18,152 nucleotides of DNA, taken from contig DASUMP010000069.1 in NCBI GenBank assembly GCA_036277635.1, positions 1-18,152 on the forward strand, read 5' to 3'. The notes beneath the pieces were generated by a model. The model was given only the letters and a program-made list of their open reading frames with translations. It ran no database searches and was not told the origin of the DNA. The translations under genes were made by a program, and so were the position numbers. This stretch comes from DASUMP01 sp036277635 (GTDB lineage Bacteria; Actinomycetota; Acidimicrobiia; IMCC26256; PALSA-610). Positions 1 through 7,034 of this stretch are shown here, one piece after another. Numbering within the stretch: the first letter of the stretch is position 1; every line of letters starts with the position of its first letter.

Positions 1-3
1 TGC

Positions 4-432
4 TCACGCGGGCCGGAAGCACGGGACGGTCGTCCCGTCGCGCACGTCGTACCACTCGAGCTCGACCGGCATCCCGATCCGCACGTCGTCGGGCTCGCAC
101 TCGACGATGCTCGCGACGATCCGGCAGTCGGTGCCGGGCAGGTCGACGACGCCGGCCACGACGGGCAACGCGTCGCGCACGTCGGGGATCACCGCGTGGC
201 GGACCACCGTGAACGAGTAGAGGGTGCCGCGCCCGTCGTGCTGCACCCAGTCGACCTCGCTCGCCCGACACCGCCAGCAGAACGGCCCCGGCGGCATCCG
301 GTAGGCGCCGCACGCCACGCAGCGCGGCACCACGAGTCGGTGCTCGACCGCGGCCTGCCAGAACGGCTCGGTCCACACGTTGGTCATGATCTGCACGACA
401 TCGGGCGGGAGGACTCCGCGGGGGATGGTCAC
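4..432 (-). CDS. DUF35 Zn-ribbon/OB-fold protein (ChsH2-like partner of the adjacent thiolase)
   Basis: The 142-aa protein has a rubredoxin-like zinc ribbon with four Cys (C38-x2-C41 and C52-x2-C55), followed by an OB-fold containing the usual G-x-L-Y-S-F-T-V strand (residues 69-76). This is the DUF35 architecture. In this family the protein pairs with a thiolase-fold enzyme, or with a MaoC hydratase, acting on CoA esters; in steroid side-chain degradation a DUF35 domain is needed for the Ltp2 aldolase. The start is GTG, chosen because GAGGAG lies just upstream and because residues before it belong to no family. It follows the thiolase gene by 19 nt and is the last gene of the operon visible here. 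The partnership is inferred from adjacency. The family call is firm; the substrate is unknown. Confidence 0.88.
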   Translation of the reverse strand: MTIPRGVLPPDVVQIMTNVWTEPFWQAAVEHRLVVPRCVACGAYRMPPGPFCWRCRASEVDWVQHDGRGTLYSFTVVRHAVIPDVRDALPVVAGVVDLPGTDCRIVASIVECEPDDVRIGMPVELEWYDVRDGTTVPCFRPA

Positions 433-451
433 GACGCTCCTCGGTGATCGG

Positions 452-1663
452 TCATCGGTGCAGCACCAGCGCGGACACCGGGATCGACGCGGGCCCGCCG
501 GTCACGAGCGCGACCTGCGCGCCCGCGACCTGGTTGACGGCGGTGCCGCGCAGCTGCTCGACGGCCTCTTTCACGTGCGTCATCCCGATGATGTACGCCT
601 CCGACAGGTTGCCGCCGTGGGTGTTCACCGGCAACGAGCCGGTCGGCCACCGGATGTTGCCGTCGGCGACGAACGGCCCGCTCTCACCGATCTCGCAGAA
701 CCCGTAGTCCTCGAGCTGCATGAGGACCATCGGCGAGAAGTGGTCGTACAGCAGCGCGACGTCGACATCGGCGGGCGAGCACCCGCTGTCGCTCCACAGG
801 CGCTGGGCGACCGTGCGATGGCCCGACGACGTGAAGTACTCGTCGGGCATCCCGAACCACGTGATCGCCTGACCCCACCGACCGGCACCGCCGTGCGCGG
901 AACCACCGATCACCACGGGCGGGTGCCGCAAGTCGAGCGCGCGCTCGACCGTGGTGGTCACGACCGCGACCGCGCCGTCGCATTCCAAGCAGAAGTCGAA
1001 CAGGCAGAGGGGGTCGGAGATCATCCGCGCCGCGAAGTAGTCGTCGCGCGTCATCGGGTCGCGCATCAAGGCGGTCTCGCGGCGCGAGGCGTTCGCGCGG
1101 GTGGAGATCGCCACTTCCGCGAAGTGCTCACGCGTCGTGCCGTAGAGGTGCATGTGGCGCTGCGCGAGCACCGCGAACATCTGCCCCGGGCCCATCAGCC
1201 CCGACGGCTGCACGAAGCTGGCCTCCGGAGACGGTGGCGCCGCGTACACCGCGTTCTTCGCGCCGCGAGGCGCGAACGACGCGCCGAAGCGGCTCGCGGC
1301 CTGCTGCAACGTCATCACGCTCACGACGACGTCGGCCTGACCCGCGACGATCGCGGACGCGGCGAGTCCGACCGAGCCGGCCGAACCGCCGCCACCACCG
1401 GTGAGCATCGCGGTGAACCGGACGTCGGGGACGCCGAGCCACTGAGCGAGCAGCGAGGTGTCGAACCCCATGCTGTAGAGCGCGAAGCCGTCGAGGTCGT
1501 CGACGGTCAGGCCCGCGTCGGCGAGCGCCGCGAGGACGGCCTTCCCGGCCAGCTCGAGTGGCGTCTGCGGCATCGACTCGCCGCGCCGGTAGTACGGCGT
1601 GGCGCCGACGCCGACGATCGCGCAGCGGTCGCGGATGGTGCGCTCCGTTCCGGCGCCGGTCAT
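452..1663 (-). CDS. Thiolase-fold protein of the SCP-x/lipid-transfer (Ltp) type, probable CoA-ester aldolase
   Basis: A 403-aa non-decarboxylating thiolase-like protein. The N-terminal half shows the VGVGATPYY opening and the A-A-L-A-D-A-G-L helix. The C-terminal half has YDHFSP (306-311) and the NTHGGNLSEAY block (347-357) typical of SCP-x/Ltp proteins. At the place of the thiolase nucleophile Cys there is instead a Gly/Ser run (residues 89-97), so ordinary thiolysis looks unlikely. Ltp2-type retro-aldolases of steroid side-chain degradation also work without that Cys and need a DUF35 partner, which is encoded next door. The ATG overlaps the stop of the amidohydrolase gene (ATGA), which fixes the start; an in-frame extension upstream reads as non-protein shadow. 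The aldolase role is inferred; a degenerate thiolase or condensing enzyme is the alternative. Confidence 0.85.
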   Translation of the reverse strand: MTGAGTERTIRDRCAIVGVGATPYYRRGESMPQTPLELAGKAVLAALADAGLTVDDLDGFALYSMGFDTSLLAQWLGVPDVRFTAMLTGGGGGSAGSVGLAASAIVAGQADVVVSVMTLQQAASRFGASFAPRGAKNAVYAAPPSPEASFVQPSGLMGPGQMFAVLAQRHMHLYGTTREHFAEVAISTRANASRRETALMRDPMTRDDYFAARMISDPLCLFDFCLECDGAVAVVTTTVERALDLRHPPVVIGGSAHGGAGRWGQAITWFGMPDEYFTSSGHRTVAQRLWSDSGCSPADVDVALLYDHFSPMVLMQLEDYGFCEIGESGPFVADGNIRWPTGSLPVNTHGGNLSEAYIIGMTHVKEAVEQLRGTAVNQVAGAQVALVTGGPASIPVSALVLHR

Positions 1664-2754
1664 GCCGCCACGTGCGCCTTCGTGAGGTCGACGCGGTAGA
1701 GCTCGGCGGCGTTGGTGCACACGATGCGCTGGAGCTCGTCGTCGGGGAGTCCGGCGAAGATCCGCTCGACGACCGCTTGGGACTCGGGGAACGTGCCCTC
1801 GGGGTGCGGGTAGTCCGACGCCCACAGCAACGGCTCGACGCCCGTGACCTCGCGCGTGAGGAGCGGAGCCCGGTCGGCGCCCAGGGTCACGTGACACTGC
1901 CGGCGCACGTAGGCGCTCGGTGGTTCGGCCAGCTTCGGGTCGACCCACTGCTCGTGCTCGGCGAACGCTTCGTCCATGCGTTCACAGCAGTACGCGAGCC
2001 ATCCGGCACCCGTCTCCACGAACACGACGTGCAGGTCGGCGAAGCGCTCGAGCACGCCCGACGCGGCGAAGTAGCAGAGCGTCTCGGCGGACAGCAGACC
2101 GACCTTGGCGTAGTTGATCACCGCGCCACCGGGACCGCGCTCACCCTGGGGCAGCGCGCCGGTACCGGTGTGGAGCGACAACGGCATCCCGGCGTCGACC
2201 GCGATGCGCCACACCGGGTCGTACGCGGCGTCGTTGTACTTCGTCCCCTCCGGCGGCGACGTGGGGATCATCGCGGCCTTGAAGCCGAGCTCGGCGACGC
2301 GCGCGAGCTCGCGCTGCGCGCTGTCGACGGCGCGCACCGGCACGACCGCGGCCGGGATGAACACGTCGGGTCGGTGCAGGAACGTCTCGGCGAGCCAGTC
2401 GTTGTAGACCCGCGCGCACGCGAGCTGCAGCTCGGCGTCGGGGATCATGTCGATGAACAGTCCGAACGTCGGGTAGATCACCTCGGCGATCACGCCGTCG
2501 GCGGCCATGTCGGCCAAGCGGGCATCGGGGTCGGCCCCACCGGCGTGCGCGCCGCCCCCGCCGGGCGCCGATCCTCCGCCGGACACGCGCGACAGCTTGC
2601 GGTTGCGCATCCCTTCGATCGCGAGCACGTACCACTCCCCGTCGACCTCGAGGCGCGGCCCCCGGGAGCGGAAGGCCGCCGGCAGCCGCTCCTGCCACAA
2701 CGTGACCGGCTCGAACACGTGGTTGTCGGCGCTCACCAGCGCGCGCTTGGCCAT
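1660..2754 (-). CDS. Amidohydrolase family protein (amidohydrolase 2, ACMSD-like TIM barrel)
   Basis: A 364-aa metal-dependent hydrolase/decarboxylase of the amidohydrolase-2 group. Visible metal-site motifs are S-A-D-N-H-V-F-E-P near the N-terminus (D10, H12), SLHTG (H195), and ASDYPHPEG near the C-terminus (D314, H317). A Gly/Ala-rich low-complexity insert lies at residues 59-73. The family includes decarboxylases and C-C or C-O hydrolases acting on carboxylated rings and is common in actinobacterial aromatic and steroid gene clusters. The ATG at 2754 is preceded by GAGGAG with proper spacing, and no conserved sequence lies upstream. It sits 7 nt after the ligase-like gene and overlaps the thiolase start by 4 nt, so translation is probably coupled. 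The reaction in this operon cannot be named from sequence. Confidence 0.87.
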   Translation of the reverse strand: MAKRALVSADNHVFEPVTLWQERLPAAFRSRGPRLEVDGEWYVLAIEGMRNRKLSRVSGGGSAPGGGGAHAGGADPDARLADMAADGVIAEVIYPTFGLFIDMIPDAELQLACARVYNDWLAETFLHRPDVFIPAAVVPVRAVDSAQRELARVAELGFKAAMIPTSPPEGTKYNDAAYDPVWRIAVDAGMPLSLHTGTGALPQGERGPGGAVINYAKVGLLSAETLCYFAASGVLERFADLHVVFVETGAGWLAYCCERMDEAFAEHEQWVDPKLAEPPSAYVRRQCHVTLGADRAPLLTREVTGVEPLLWASDYPHPEGTFPESQAVVERIFAGLPDDELQRIVCTNAAELYRVDLTKAHVAA

Positions 2755-2761
2755 GGGCTCC

Positions 2762-3412
2762 TCATCCTCTCGACGGAGACTCGGGCACGACACCGCCGTC
2801 GACGACGGCGCCGCGTATCGCGGTCGGGGTGCGCACGAACGGGTGCGCGCGCGGTCGCAGGCTCGACACGACGATCCGACCGTCGTGCGCGTCGAGCGTC
2901 CACTCGTCGGTGTCGACCGCGGCGGGTGCTCCCGGCGTCGGCGCGATCGCGAGGGCGGGCCCACAGAGCGCGACGTCGTGCACCGGCACGCCCAGGGCGC
3001 GCAGGCGATCCGAAGCGCCCGGGTGCGCACCGACCACGCGCACGCTTGCGAACACGGCCGCCGGGTCGTGACCGAGCGCTTCGAGCCCGTCGAGCAGCGC
3101 GGGGCCCACGCCGAGCACGGCGTCGTAGGGCAACCGGCGCAGGAACATCGCGACCCGCGTCGCCTCGGCCGCAGTCGAGTCGGCACACGACAGCTGCGCC
3201 CCCGACAGCATCACACCCACGATCAGCGGCCAGTGCTGGGCCGCTTCGGAGAGCATCGAGCAGATGAGCACGCGGTCGCCGGCACCGATGCCGAGCGCGC
3301 CGATGCGACGCGCGCCCGCGCCCAGGTCGCGATCCATCTCGTCGGTGGAGACGGGCCACGCGACCCGGCGCGCGCCATCGTCGTAGCACCCGACCCCCCA
3401 CACGCCGCTCAC
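2762..3412 (-). CDS. Acyl-CoA ligase-like protein lacking the ATP-binding core (truncated ANL relative)
   Basis: A 216-aa protein. Residues about 24-150 resemble the N-lobe of AMP-forming acyl-CoA ligases (L-G-I-G-A-G-D-R-V-L-I, then a helix and a G-A-Q-L-S strand). Residues about 170-200 resemble the late ligase segment that ends in R-A-x-P-F-x-R. The Ser/Thr/Gly-rich P-loop, the adenine-site motifs and the C-terminal lid with the catalytic Lys are all missing. It is about half the normal length but shows no frameshift remnants, has an orderly stop, and sits in the operon with a GTGA overlap with the preceding full-length ligase, so it looks like a maintained gene rather than decay. It may be a partner or regulator of that ligase, but this is inference. 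The GTG start is set by the overlap. Confidence 0.7.
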   Translation of the reverse strand: MSGVWGVGCYDDGARRVAWPVSTDEMDRDLGAGARRIGALGIGAGDRVLICSMLSEAAQHWPLIVGVMLSGAQLSCADSTAAEATRVAMFLRRLPYDAVLGVGPALLDGLEALGHDPAAVFASVRVVGAHPGASDRLRALGVPVHDVALCGPALAIAPTPGAPAAVDTDEWTLDAHDGRIVVSSLRPRAHPFVRTPTAIRGAVVDGGVVPESPSRG

Positions 3413-4725
3413 GCGCCCGCCACCCGGGGGATCTTGTGGGGCGGACCGAGGCGCAACAGCGCGTCGTCGGGGACCAGCTCGACCGCGACGTCGACGCCGA
3501 CGGCCGCGACCACCGCGTCGCGCACCTCGTCGGCCACGGCGTCGAGGCGCGTGGCGAACTGCGGCGCGTACCCCACGCGCAGCTGCAAGCGATCGGCGGT
3601 CGTCGAAGACCGCACGACCTGGAAGAGGCCGGCGGCGGAGGCATCGACCGACTCGATCGCGTCCCAGACGTCGACGGGGAGCACCGAGCGCCCGTCGACG
3701 ACGACCTCGTCGCTCTTGCGCCCGATCGGCCACAGGCGCGCGTGCGTGCGTCCGCACGCGCACGGCGCCCGCGTGACGCGCACGAGGTCGTCGGAGCGGA
3801 AGCGGACGAACGGCGCGACGCGGTTGAACAGCGTGGTTGCCACGAGCTCGCCGCGCCCGCCGTCGGCGACGGGCTCGTCGCCGTCAGGTGTGAGGCACTC
3901 CACGAAGACGGTGTCCTCCCAGAAGTGCAAGCCGTCGTGCTCACCGCACTCGAACGCGTAGGTGACGTCGCCCACGCCGGTGTGCTCGAACAGCTCGATC
4001 CCCCACGCTTCGGCGAGCTCGCGTGAGCGACGCCCGAGCGGCTCGCCGGCGAACACGACGCCGCGATACGACGAGAACACGTCGACGGGATCGAAGCCGC
4101 GACGGTCGCACGCGTCGGCGACCGCACGGATCAGTGCGCTCCCGAAGTTGTAGAGCCCCGTCGGCCGGTACTCGAGGGAGGCCTCGCAGAACCGCTCCAT
4201 CTCGGCCGGGTCGAAGTCGAAGAGCACCGGGATGCCGCCCATGCCCTGCACGAACCCGTACGTGGGCCCGCGGAACGTGAACAGCACCAGCGCGACGTGG
4301 TCGCCGGGCCGCACGCCCATCCCCCAGAAGTCGCGACTGAGCGCCGCCGGACCGCGCCCACGCCCCCACTGCTCGGGCACCAGCGTCGGGTCCCCGGTCG
4401 TCCCCGACGTCGACATCACCGCGGTCAGCTCGGCGAGCGGGACGGCGAGCACCCCACCGAACGGATCGGTGCTCCCGTCGCGGTAGCGCCGGATGGCGTC
4501 CTTCGACACGAACGGGGCGAGCGCGCAGAAGTCGTCGAGGTCGCGCACGTCGCGAGGGTGCACGCCCGCGGCGTCCCACGCGTGCCGCACGAGCGGTGCA
4601 TGTTCGTACGCGTGCGGGAGCAGCTCGAGCAGGAGCGCCTCCTGGTGATCGCGCAGCGCGCCACGAGGCATGGTCTCGACGGCTTCGTCGAAGAACCGCG
4701 CCGACGGCGGCGGCAGTGCCGTCAT
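3409..4725 (-). CDS. Phenylacetate-CoA ligase-type AMP-forming acid:CoA ligase (PaaK family)
   Basis: A 438-aa enzyme, the normal length for PaaK-type ligases, which activate aromatic or polycyclic acids to CoA thioesters with ATP. The P-loop STSGTTGDPT is at 105-114. The FAGEPLG block is at 225-231, the ECGEHDGLHFWED segment typical of the group at 259-271, and the A7-like R-F-R-S-D-D at 308-313. A Cys pair follows (C322, C324), then IGRKSDE (334-340) and a C-terminal HKIPR carrying the candidate catalytic Lys (K431). The ATG lies inside the stop of the tetR gene (ATGA overlap), and the end overlaps the next gene (GTGA). It is probably the entry enzyme of the operon. The acid it activates is not deducible; steroid-derived or aromatic acids are reasonable candidates. 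Confidence 0.88.
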   Translation of the reverse strand: MTALPPPSARFFDEAVETMPRGALRDHQEALLLELLPHAYEHAPLVRHAWDAAGVHPRDVRDLDDFCALAPFVSKDAIRRYRDGSTDPFGGVLAVPLAELTAVMSTSGTTGDPTLVPEQWGRGRGPAALSRDFWGMGVRPGDHVALVLFTFRGPTYGFVQGMGGIPVLFDFDPAEMERFCEASLEYRPTGLYNFGSALIRAVADACDRRGFDPVDVFSSYRGVVFAGEPLGRRSRELAEAWGIELFEHTGVGDVTYAFECGEHDGLHFWEDTVFVECLTPDGDEPVADGGRGELVATTLFNRVAPFVRFRSDDLVRVTRAPCACGRTHARLWPIGRKSDEVVVDGRSVLPVDVWDAIESVDASAAGLFQVVRSSTTADRLQLRVGYAPQFATRLDAVADEVRDAVVAAVGVDVAVELVPDDALLRLGPPHKIPRVAGA

Positions 4726-5384
4726 GGGCGCGCACCGAGGGCGGGCGCACAGAAGCGCAGGACGTGCGCGCGCGTCTCGGCCCGGTCGAGCGGCACGCTG
4801 CGCAAACGGGCCTCCACGCACGCCCACACGACGGCGTGGATCGACGCGGCGTCGAGATCGGGGTGCGCGGTCGGGAAGGTGCCGTCGGCGCGACCGGCGC
4901 GCAGGATGTCGCGCAACGCACCGATCACGCCGTCGGTGATCGCGGCGAACTGCTCGGGGAATTCGGCTTGGAGTCGCTTCCCTTCGGCCGCCAACACGCG
5001 CGTGCGGCGTGCCCGGCGCGGGTCGAACCCGAGCGCGAGCGTCTCGTCGATCCACGCCTCGAAGGCGGCTCGCGACGAGCGGGTCGCGGCGATGCGCTCC
5101 GCGAGTCGCTCCGTGCTCGCCTCCGCCTCACGCGCGTAGATCGCCAGGACCAGCTCGTCCTTGCTCGTGAAGTGCCGGTAGAACGCACGGGTCGAGAGTC
5201 CGGCTTCGGCGAGCACATCGGCGACGGTGCACGCGGCCATCCCCTGTCGGCGGAGCACCCGCAACCCCGCTGACACGAGCGCGGCGACTTCGCGCTCCGC
5301 CCGTACCCGTTCGCGCGCGGCGGCCCGCGCGACGGATCGATCGACCGCGTCGTGCTCCCCCCGAACTCGCGTCGCGCCGCTCAT
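4722..5384 (-). CDS. TetR/AcrR-family transcriptional regulator, first gene of the operon
   Basis: A 220-aa regulator. The N-terminal HTH spans residues 52-71, with T-V-A-D-V-L-A-E-A-G-L-S followed by the signature F-Y-R-H-F-x-S-K-D-E-L. The remaining roughly 145 residues form the helical ligand-binding domain. TetR proteins of this kind usually repress their own catabolic operon and are released by an acyl-CoA or a related pathway ligand. It heads the minus-strand operon and its stop overlaps the ligase start, so it is probably co-transcribed with the genes it controls. The ATG at 5384 follows a candidate promoter with an overlapping palindrome at 5394-5410, which would fit autoregulation. 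The ligand is unknown. Confidence 0.9.
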   Translation of the reverse strand: MSGATRVRGEHDAVDRSVARAAARERVRAEREVAALVSAGLRVLRRQGMAACTVADVLAEAGLSTRAFYRHFTSKDELVLAIYAREAEASTERLAERIAATRSSRAAFEAWIDETLALGFDPRRARRTRVLAAEGKRLQAEFPEQFAAITDGVIGALRDILRAGRADGTFPTAHPDLDAASIHAVVWACVEARLRSVPLDRAETRAHVLRFCAPALGARP

Positions 5385-5393
5385 GCTCGTGAG

Positions 5394-5410
5394 TGAGAAT
5401 GACGTTTTCA
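5394..5410. promoter_or_regulatory. Candidate TetR operator (imperfect palindrome)
   Basis: The 17-bp site TGAGAATGACGTTTTCA is an imperfect inverted repeat (TGAgAA / TTtTCA) centred 18 bp upstream of the tetR ATG. It overlaps the candidate -10 element, so a bound dimer would block RNA polymerase. The size and position suit an autoregulating TetR repressor. No second copy was found in the window. Confidence 0.4.
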
Positions 5411-5424
5411 GTCGGCGCCGTCAA
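5396..5424 (-). promoter_or_regulatory. Candidate promoter of the tetR-ligase operon
   Basis: On the minus strand, TTGACG (5424-5419) is followed by a 17-bp spacer and CATTCT (5401-5396). The -35 is good and the -10 is weak (3 of 6). Transcription would begin at about 5389, leaving only a few bases before the ATG at 5384. It lies directly upstream of the first gene of the operon. Confidence 0.4.
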
Positions 5425-5580
5425 GTTCCCGGGCCGCGACGGGTGCCAAGAGTCACACGAGAACCCCCTGGTGTCACCGACGATCAGGGGTACGTTCGAG
5501 ACGCACCGCCCCCGCACCCCGTCGGCGGTTGCAGCGCCTGCCGGCGCAGACCCTCACCCCGAGCATCCCGGCAGGATCCC

Positions 5581-5618
5581 CAACGGCGGGCGAGGCAGGA
5601 TCGCCTCCCCCGCCGTTG
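5581..5618 (-). terminator. Strong hairpin after the enoyl-CoA hydratase gene, probable terminator
   Basis: Arms CAACGGCGGG and CCCGCCGTTG pair perfectly over 10 bp, then a C:C mismatch, then GAGGC/GCCTC over 5 bp, closing on a 6-nt loop. It begins 5 nt after the stop codon of the minus-strand hydratase gene. No T-tract follows, which is common for terminators in high-GC actinobacteria. It also separates this unit from the tetR promoter downstream. Confidence 0.6.
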
Positions 5619-5623
5619 CGCGC

Positions 5624-6433
5624 TCACGATCCGATCTGGCGGCGGCCCCGCTCCACGACCTCGCGCCGACGGGCCTCGATCGCGGCCGGGTCGAAGCCCG
5701 CGCCTTCCCACTCGCGGCTCACGCGGTCCTCGACCGTCCATCCTTCGTCGACCGTCGTTGCCGTGACCTCGTCGTAGGTGCGCAGCATCCGGCGCACCGC
5801 GCGCTGATCGATGCCCGCACAGTCGGCGCCAAGACTCCGGCAGAACGGCAGCAGCTCGTCGTGGGCGACCACGTGGTTCACGAGGCCCCAGTCGAGCGCG
5901 GTCGTCGCGTCGACGAAGTTGCCGGTGACGCTCATCTCCTTCGCCCGGGCCACACCGATGCGCTGCGGGAGCAGGACGGTGAGACCCCACCCCGGCATCA
6001 CGCCGACCCGAGCGTGCGTGTCGGCGAAGCGCGCGCGCTCCGACGCGACGAGGAAGTCGCACGCGAGCGCGAGCTCGAACCCGCCGGTGATCGCGACGCC
6101 GTTGATCGCGCCGATCACGAGCTTCTCCATCGGCGGGAGCGCCCCTCGCCACGGCAGGCGTCCGTCGCGACGTTCGCCCATGTCGGCGAACCCTTCGCCG
6201 GCCGCGCTCGTGTGCCCGCCACCGAACTCTTTGAGGTCGACACCGGCACAGAACGCGGGGTCGGTGCCGGTCAGGATCACGACGTCGACGTCGTCGTCGT
6301 GATCGAGCGACTCCATCACCTGCGGCAGGCGTCGTCGAACTTCGCGGTTCAGCGCGTTGCGGGCCTCGGGCCGGTGCAACGTGACGGTCGCGACGCGCTC
6401 GGCGACCTCGACCAGCACGACGTCGTCGGTCAT
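5624..6433 (-). CDS. Enoyl-CoA hydratase/isomerase (crotonase) family protein
   Basis: A 269-aa crotonase-fold protein. The oxyanion-hole motif FCAGVDL is at residues 61-67, and the second signature, N-G-V-A-I-T-G-G-F-E-L-A-L-A-C-D, is at 111-126. E120 matches the first catalytic Glu of hydratases. The second catalytic Glu would fall 20 residues later, where this protein has H140 within the A-D-T-H-A-R-V-G segment. Many actinobacterial EchA paralogues share that variant, so its reaction may be isomerisation or another crotonase chemistry rather than hydration. The ATG has GGAG five bases upstream. It follows the 164-aa gene by 37 nt, probably in one transcript, and ends at a strong hairpin. 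Confidence 0.88.
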   Translation of the reverse strand: MTDDVVLVEVAERVATVTLHRPEARNALNREVRRRLPQVMESLDHDDDVDVVILTGTDPAFCAGVDLKEFGGGHTSAAGEGFADMGERRDGRLPWRGALPPMEKLVIGAINGVAITGGFELALACDFLVASERARFADTHARVGVMPGWGLTVLLPQRIGVARAKEMSVTGNFVDATTALDWGLVNHVVAHDELLPFCRSLGADCAGIDQRAVRRMLRTYDEVTATTVDEGWTVEDRVSREWEGAGFDPAAIEARRREVVERGRRQIGS

Positions 6434-6470
6434 GGTGCTCCGTTCTCGGCGACGAACGCGCCGTCGGTGA

Positions 6471-6965
6471 TCATTCGAGGTAAGCGATCTCGCCGTCGGA
6501 GACCTCGAGCACCGCGCGCACGGCGTCGTGGAGCGCGGCGTGCAGCTGCTCGAACCGATCGGCCTCGGCGTCGCGATCGCCGGTCTCGGGCGCCGCGCTC
6601 GCGGCGCCGGCTTCGTCGTCGAGCTCGGCGAGCGCCGCGTCCCAGTCGGTGCGGGCGGCGGCGACCTGCAGGCGCATCACCGGGGCTTGCACGAGCGCGC
6701 GGGCGAGGTCTTGCACGATCGTCACGACGACGTCGGTGCTCGTTCTCACGCCGGGCGTCGCCAACAAGTGGAGGGCCTGCAGCTTGCGCATCGCCAGCGC
6801 GGCGATCATCACGGGATCGGACATCTCGCGCACGACCGCGTCGATCGAACGCAGATCGAGCACCACCTCGTCGGGGACCGCGAACCATCGCCGCAGCGTG
6901 CCGAACAGCTCGTCGGTGACGTCGTGGAGCGCGAGCAGCTCCGGCGGCTTGGCGTGGGTCTGCAT
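6471..6965 (-). CDS. Hypothetical helical protein
   Basis: I do not recognise this 164-aa protein. It is predicted to be mostly alpha-helical and soluble, with no signal peptide or membrane segment. Residues 35-110 form amphipathic helices rich in Val, Leu and Ala. Residues about 116-136 are an acidic, Ala-rich linker, followed by a short helix and the C-terminus G-E-I-A-Y-L-E. It lies 37 nt before the crotonase gene on the same strand, and the two may be co-transcribed. Codon use matches its neighbours and the length is clean, so it is probably a real gene. The ATG at 6965 has only a distant GGAG. Confidence 0.6.
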   Translation of the reverse strand: MQTHAKPPELLALHDVTDELFGTLRRWFAVPDEVVLDLRSIDAVVREMSDPVMIAALAMRKLQALHLLATPGVRTSTDVVVTIVQDLARALVQAPVMRLQVAAARTDWDAALAELDDEAGAASAAPETGDRDAEADRFEQLHAALHDAVRAVLEVSDGEIAYLE

Positions 6966-7006
6966 GCGGCAGCGACTCCGTGGAGGACGGGTCGAGCCTA
7001 GGTCGC

Positions 7007-7021
7007 GGCCGCGCGGCGGCC
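7007..7021. terminator. Short GC hairpin between two minus-strand genes
   Basis: GGCCGC-GCG-GCGGCC forms a 6-bp stem with a 3-nt loop, located just after the stop of the proline-rich gene. It could act as a weak terminator, but it lacks a T-tract and such hairpins arise easily in DNA this GC-rich. Confidence 0.2.
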
Positions 7022-7034
7022 TACCGACGAGCGC

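Noticed and set aside
380..1699. 439-codon plus-strand frame opposite the thiolase gene
   Set aside because: Arg/Glu/Val-rich composition with no motifs; the opposite strand has the full thiolase-like sequence.
5394..5401. TGAGAATG in the tetR promoter, also present in the palindromic repeats
   Set aside because: Only 8 bp are shared and the surrounding palindromes differ; chance is the simplest explanation.
5464..5490. CCCCTG/CAGGGG inverted repeat around a small GGTG-CACC palindrome upstream of tetR
   Set aside because: Six-base arms with a 14-nt gap are expected by chance in GC-rich DNA; no gene end or promoter is matched.
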